From the NCBI GenBank assembly GCA_035529715.1, contig DATKWF010000071.1, positions 1 to 13,941 on the forward strand: 13,941 bases of DNA, written 5' to 3'. Shown here in pieces: positions 13,932 to 13,941 of this stretch (positions are counted from its first letter, which is position 1; the number at the start of each line of letters is the position of its first letter). This DNA comes from DATKWF01 sp035529715 (GTDB taxonomy: Bacteria; Chloroflexota; Dehalococcoidia; Dehalococcoidales; RBG-16-60-22). A program made the translations under genes and the position numbers. The notes beneath the pieces were generated by a model. The model saw only the letters and a list, made by a program, of their open reading frames with translations, did not search any database and was not told the DNA's origin.

Positions 13932-13941
13932 GAGAATTTTG

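Noticed and set aside
1..13941. CRISPR array, tRNA or rRNA gene
   Set aside because: No regularly spaced direct repeats, no cloverleaf-like sequence and no rRNA-like stretch was seen in the gaps between genes.

Overview
The window is bacterial chromosome with moderate GC, tightly packed genes on both strands, frequent GTG/TTG starts and recognisable sigma70-type promoters. The gene mix (split B12-dependent acyl-CoA mutase with its MeaB chaperone, U-type sirtuin, AcuC-like deacetylase, bacterial NurA, ISL3-type transposase, GC-rich palindromic intergenic repeats) resembles an environmental Chloroflexota, perhaps Dehalococcoidia. That placement is inference from gene content; there is no rRNA in the window.

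Left part (1-3.8 kb, mostly minus strand): the end of an ISL3-family insertion sequence runs off the left edge (transposase 5' part complement 1-323, probable terminus at 424). Next to it is a three-gene unit transcribed leftwards: MeaB GTPase (3748-2768), acyl-CoA mutase catalytic subunit (2643-883) and a separate B12-binding subunit (864-451). It looks like a methylmalonyl-CoA mutase set. However, several residues known to be critical in methylmalonyl-CoA mutase are replaced in the catalytic subunit, and the DxHxxG cobalamin motif is ExHxxG. The substrate may therefore not be methylmalonyl-CoA. This is the most interesting part of the window.

Middle (3.8-9.5 kb): a sirtuin on the minus strand is divergent from a plus-strand operon of CCA-adding/poly(A) polymerase-type nucleotidyltransferase with HD domain, secD, secF and a zinc-type cation diffusion facilitator, joined by gaps of 19, -1 and 10 nt. 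The promoter of this operon places the transcription start essentially on the ATG of the nucleotidyltransferase, so that message is probably leaderless.

Right part (9.5-13.9 kb): an AcuC-like zinc deacetylase and a LysE/RhtB exporter, each with its own minus-strand promoter, are followed by a 360-nt gene-free stretch with two perfect tandem hairpins. A well-formed promoter then drives nurA, cysteine synthase and a 57-codon two-helix membrane protein on the plus strand. I saw no tRNA, rRNA, riboswitch or CRISPR array.
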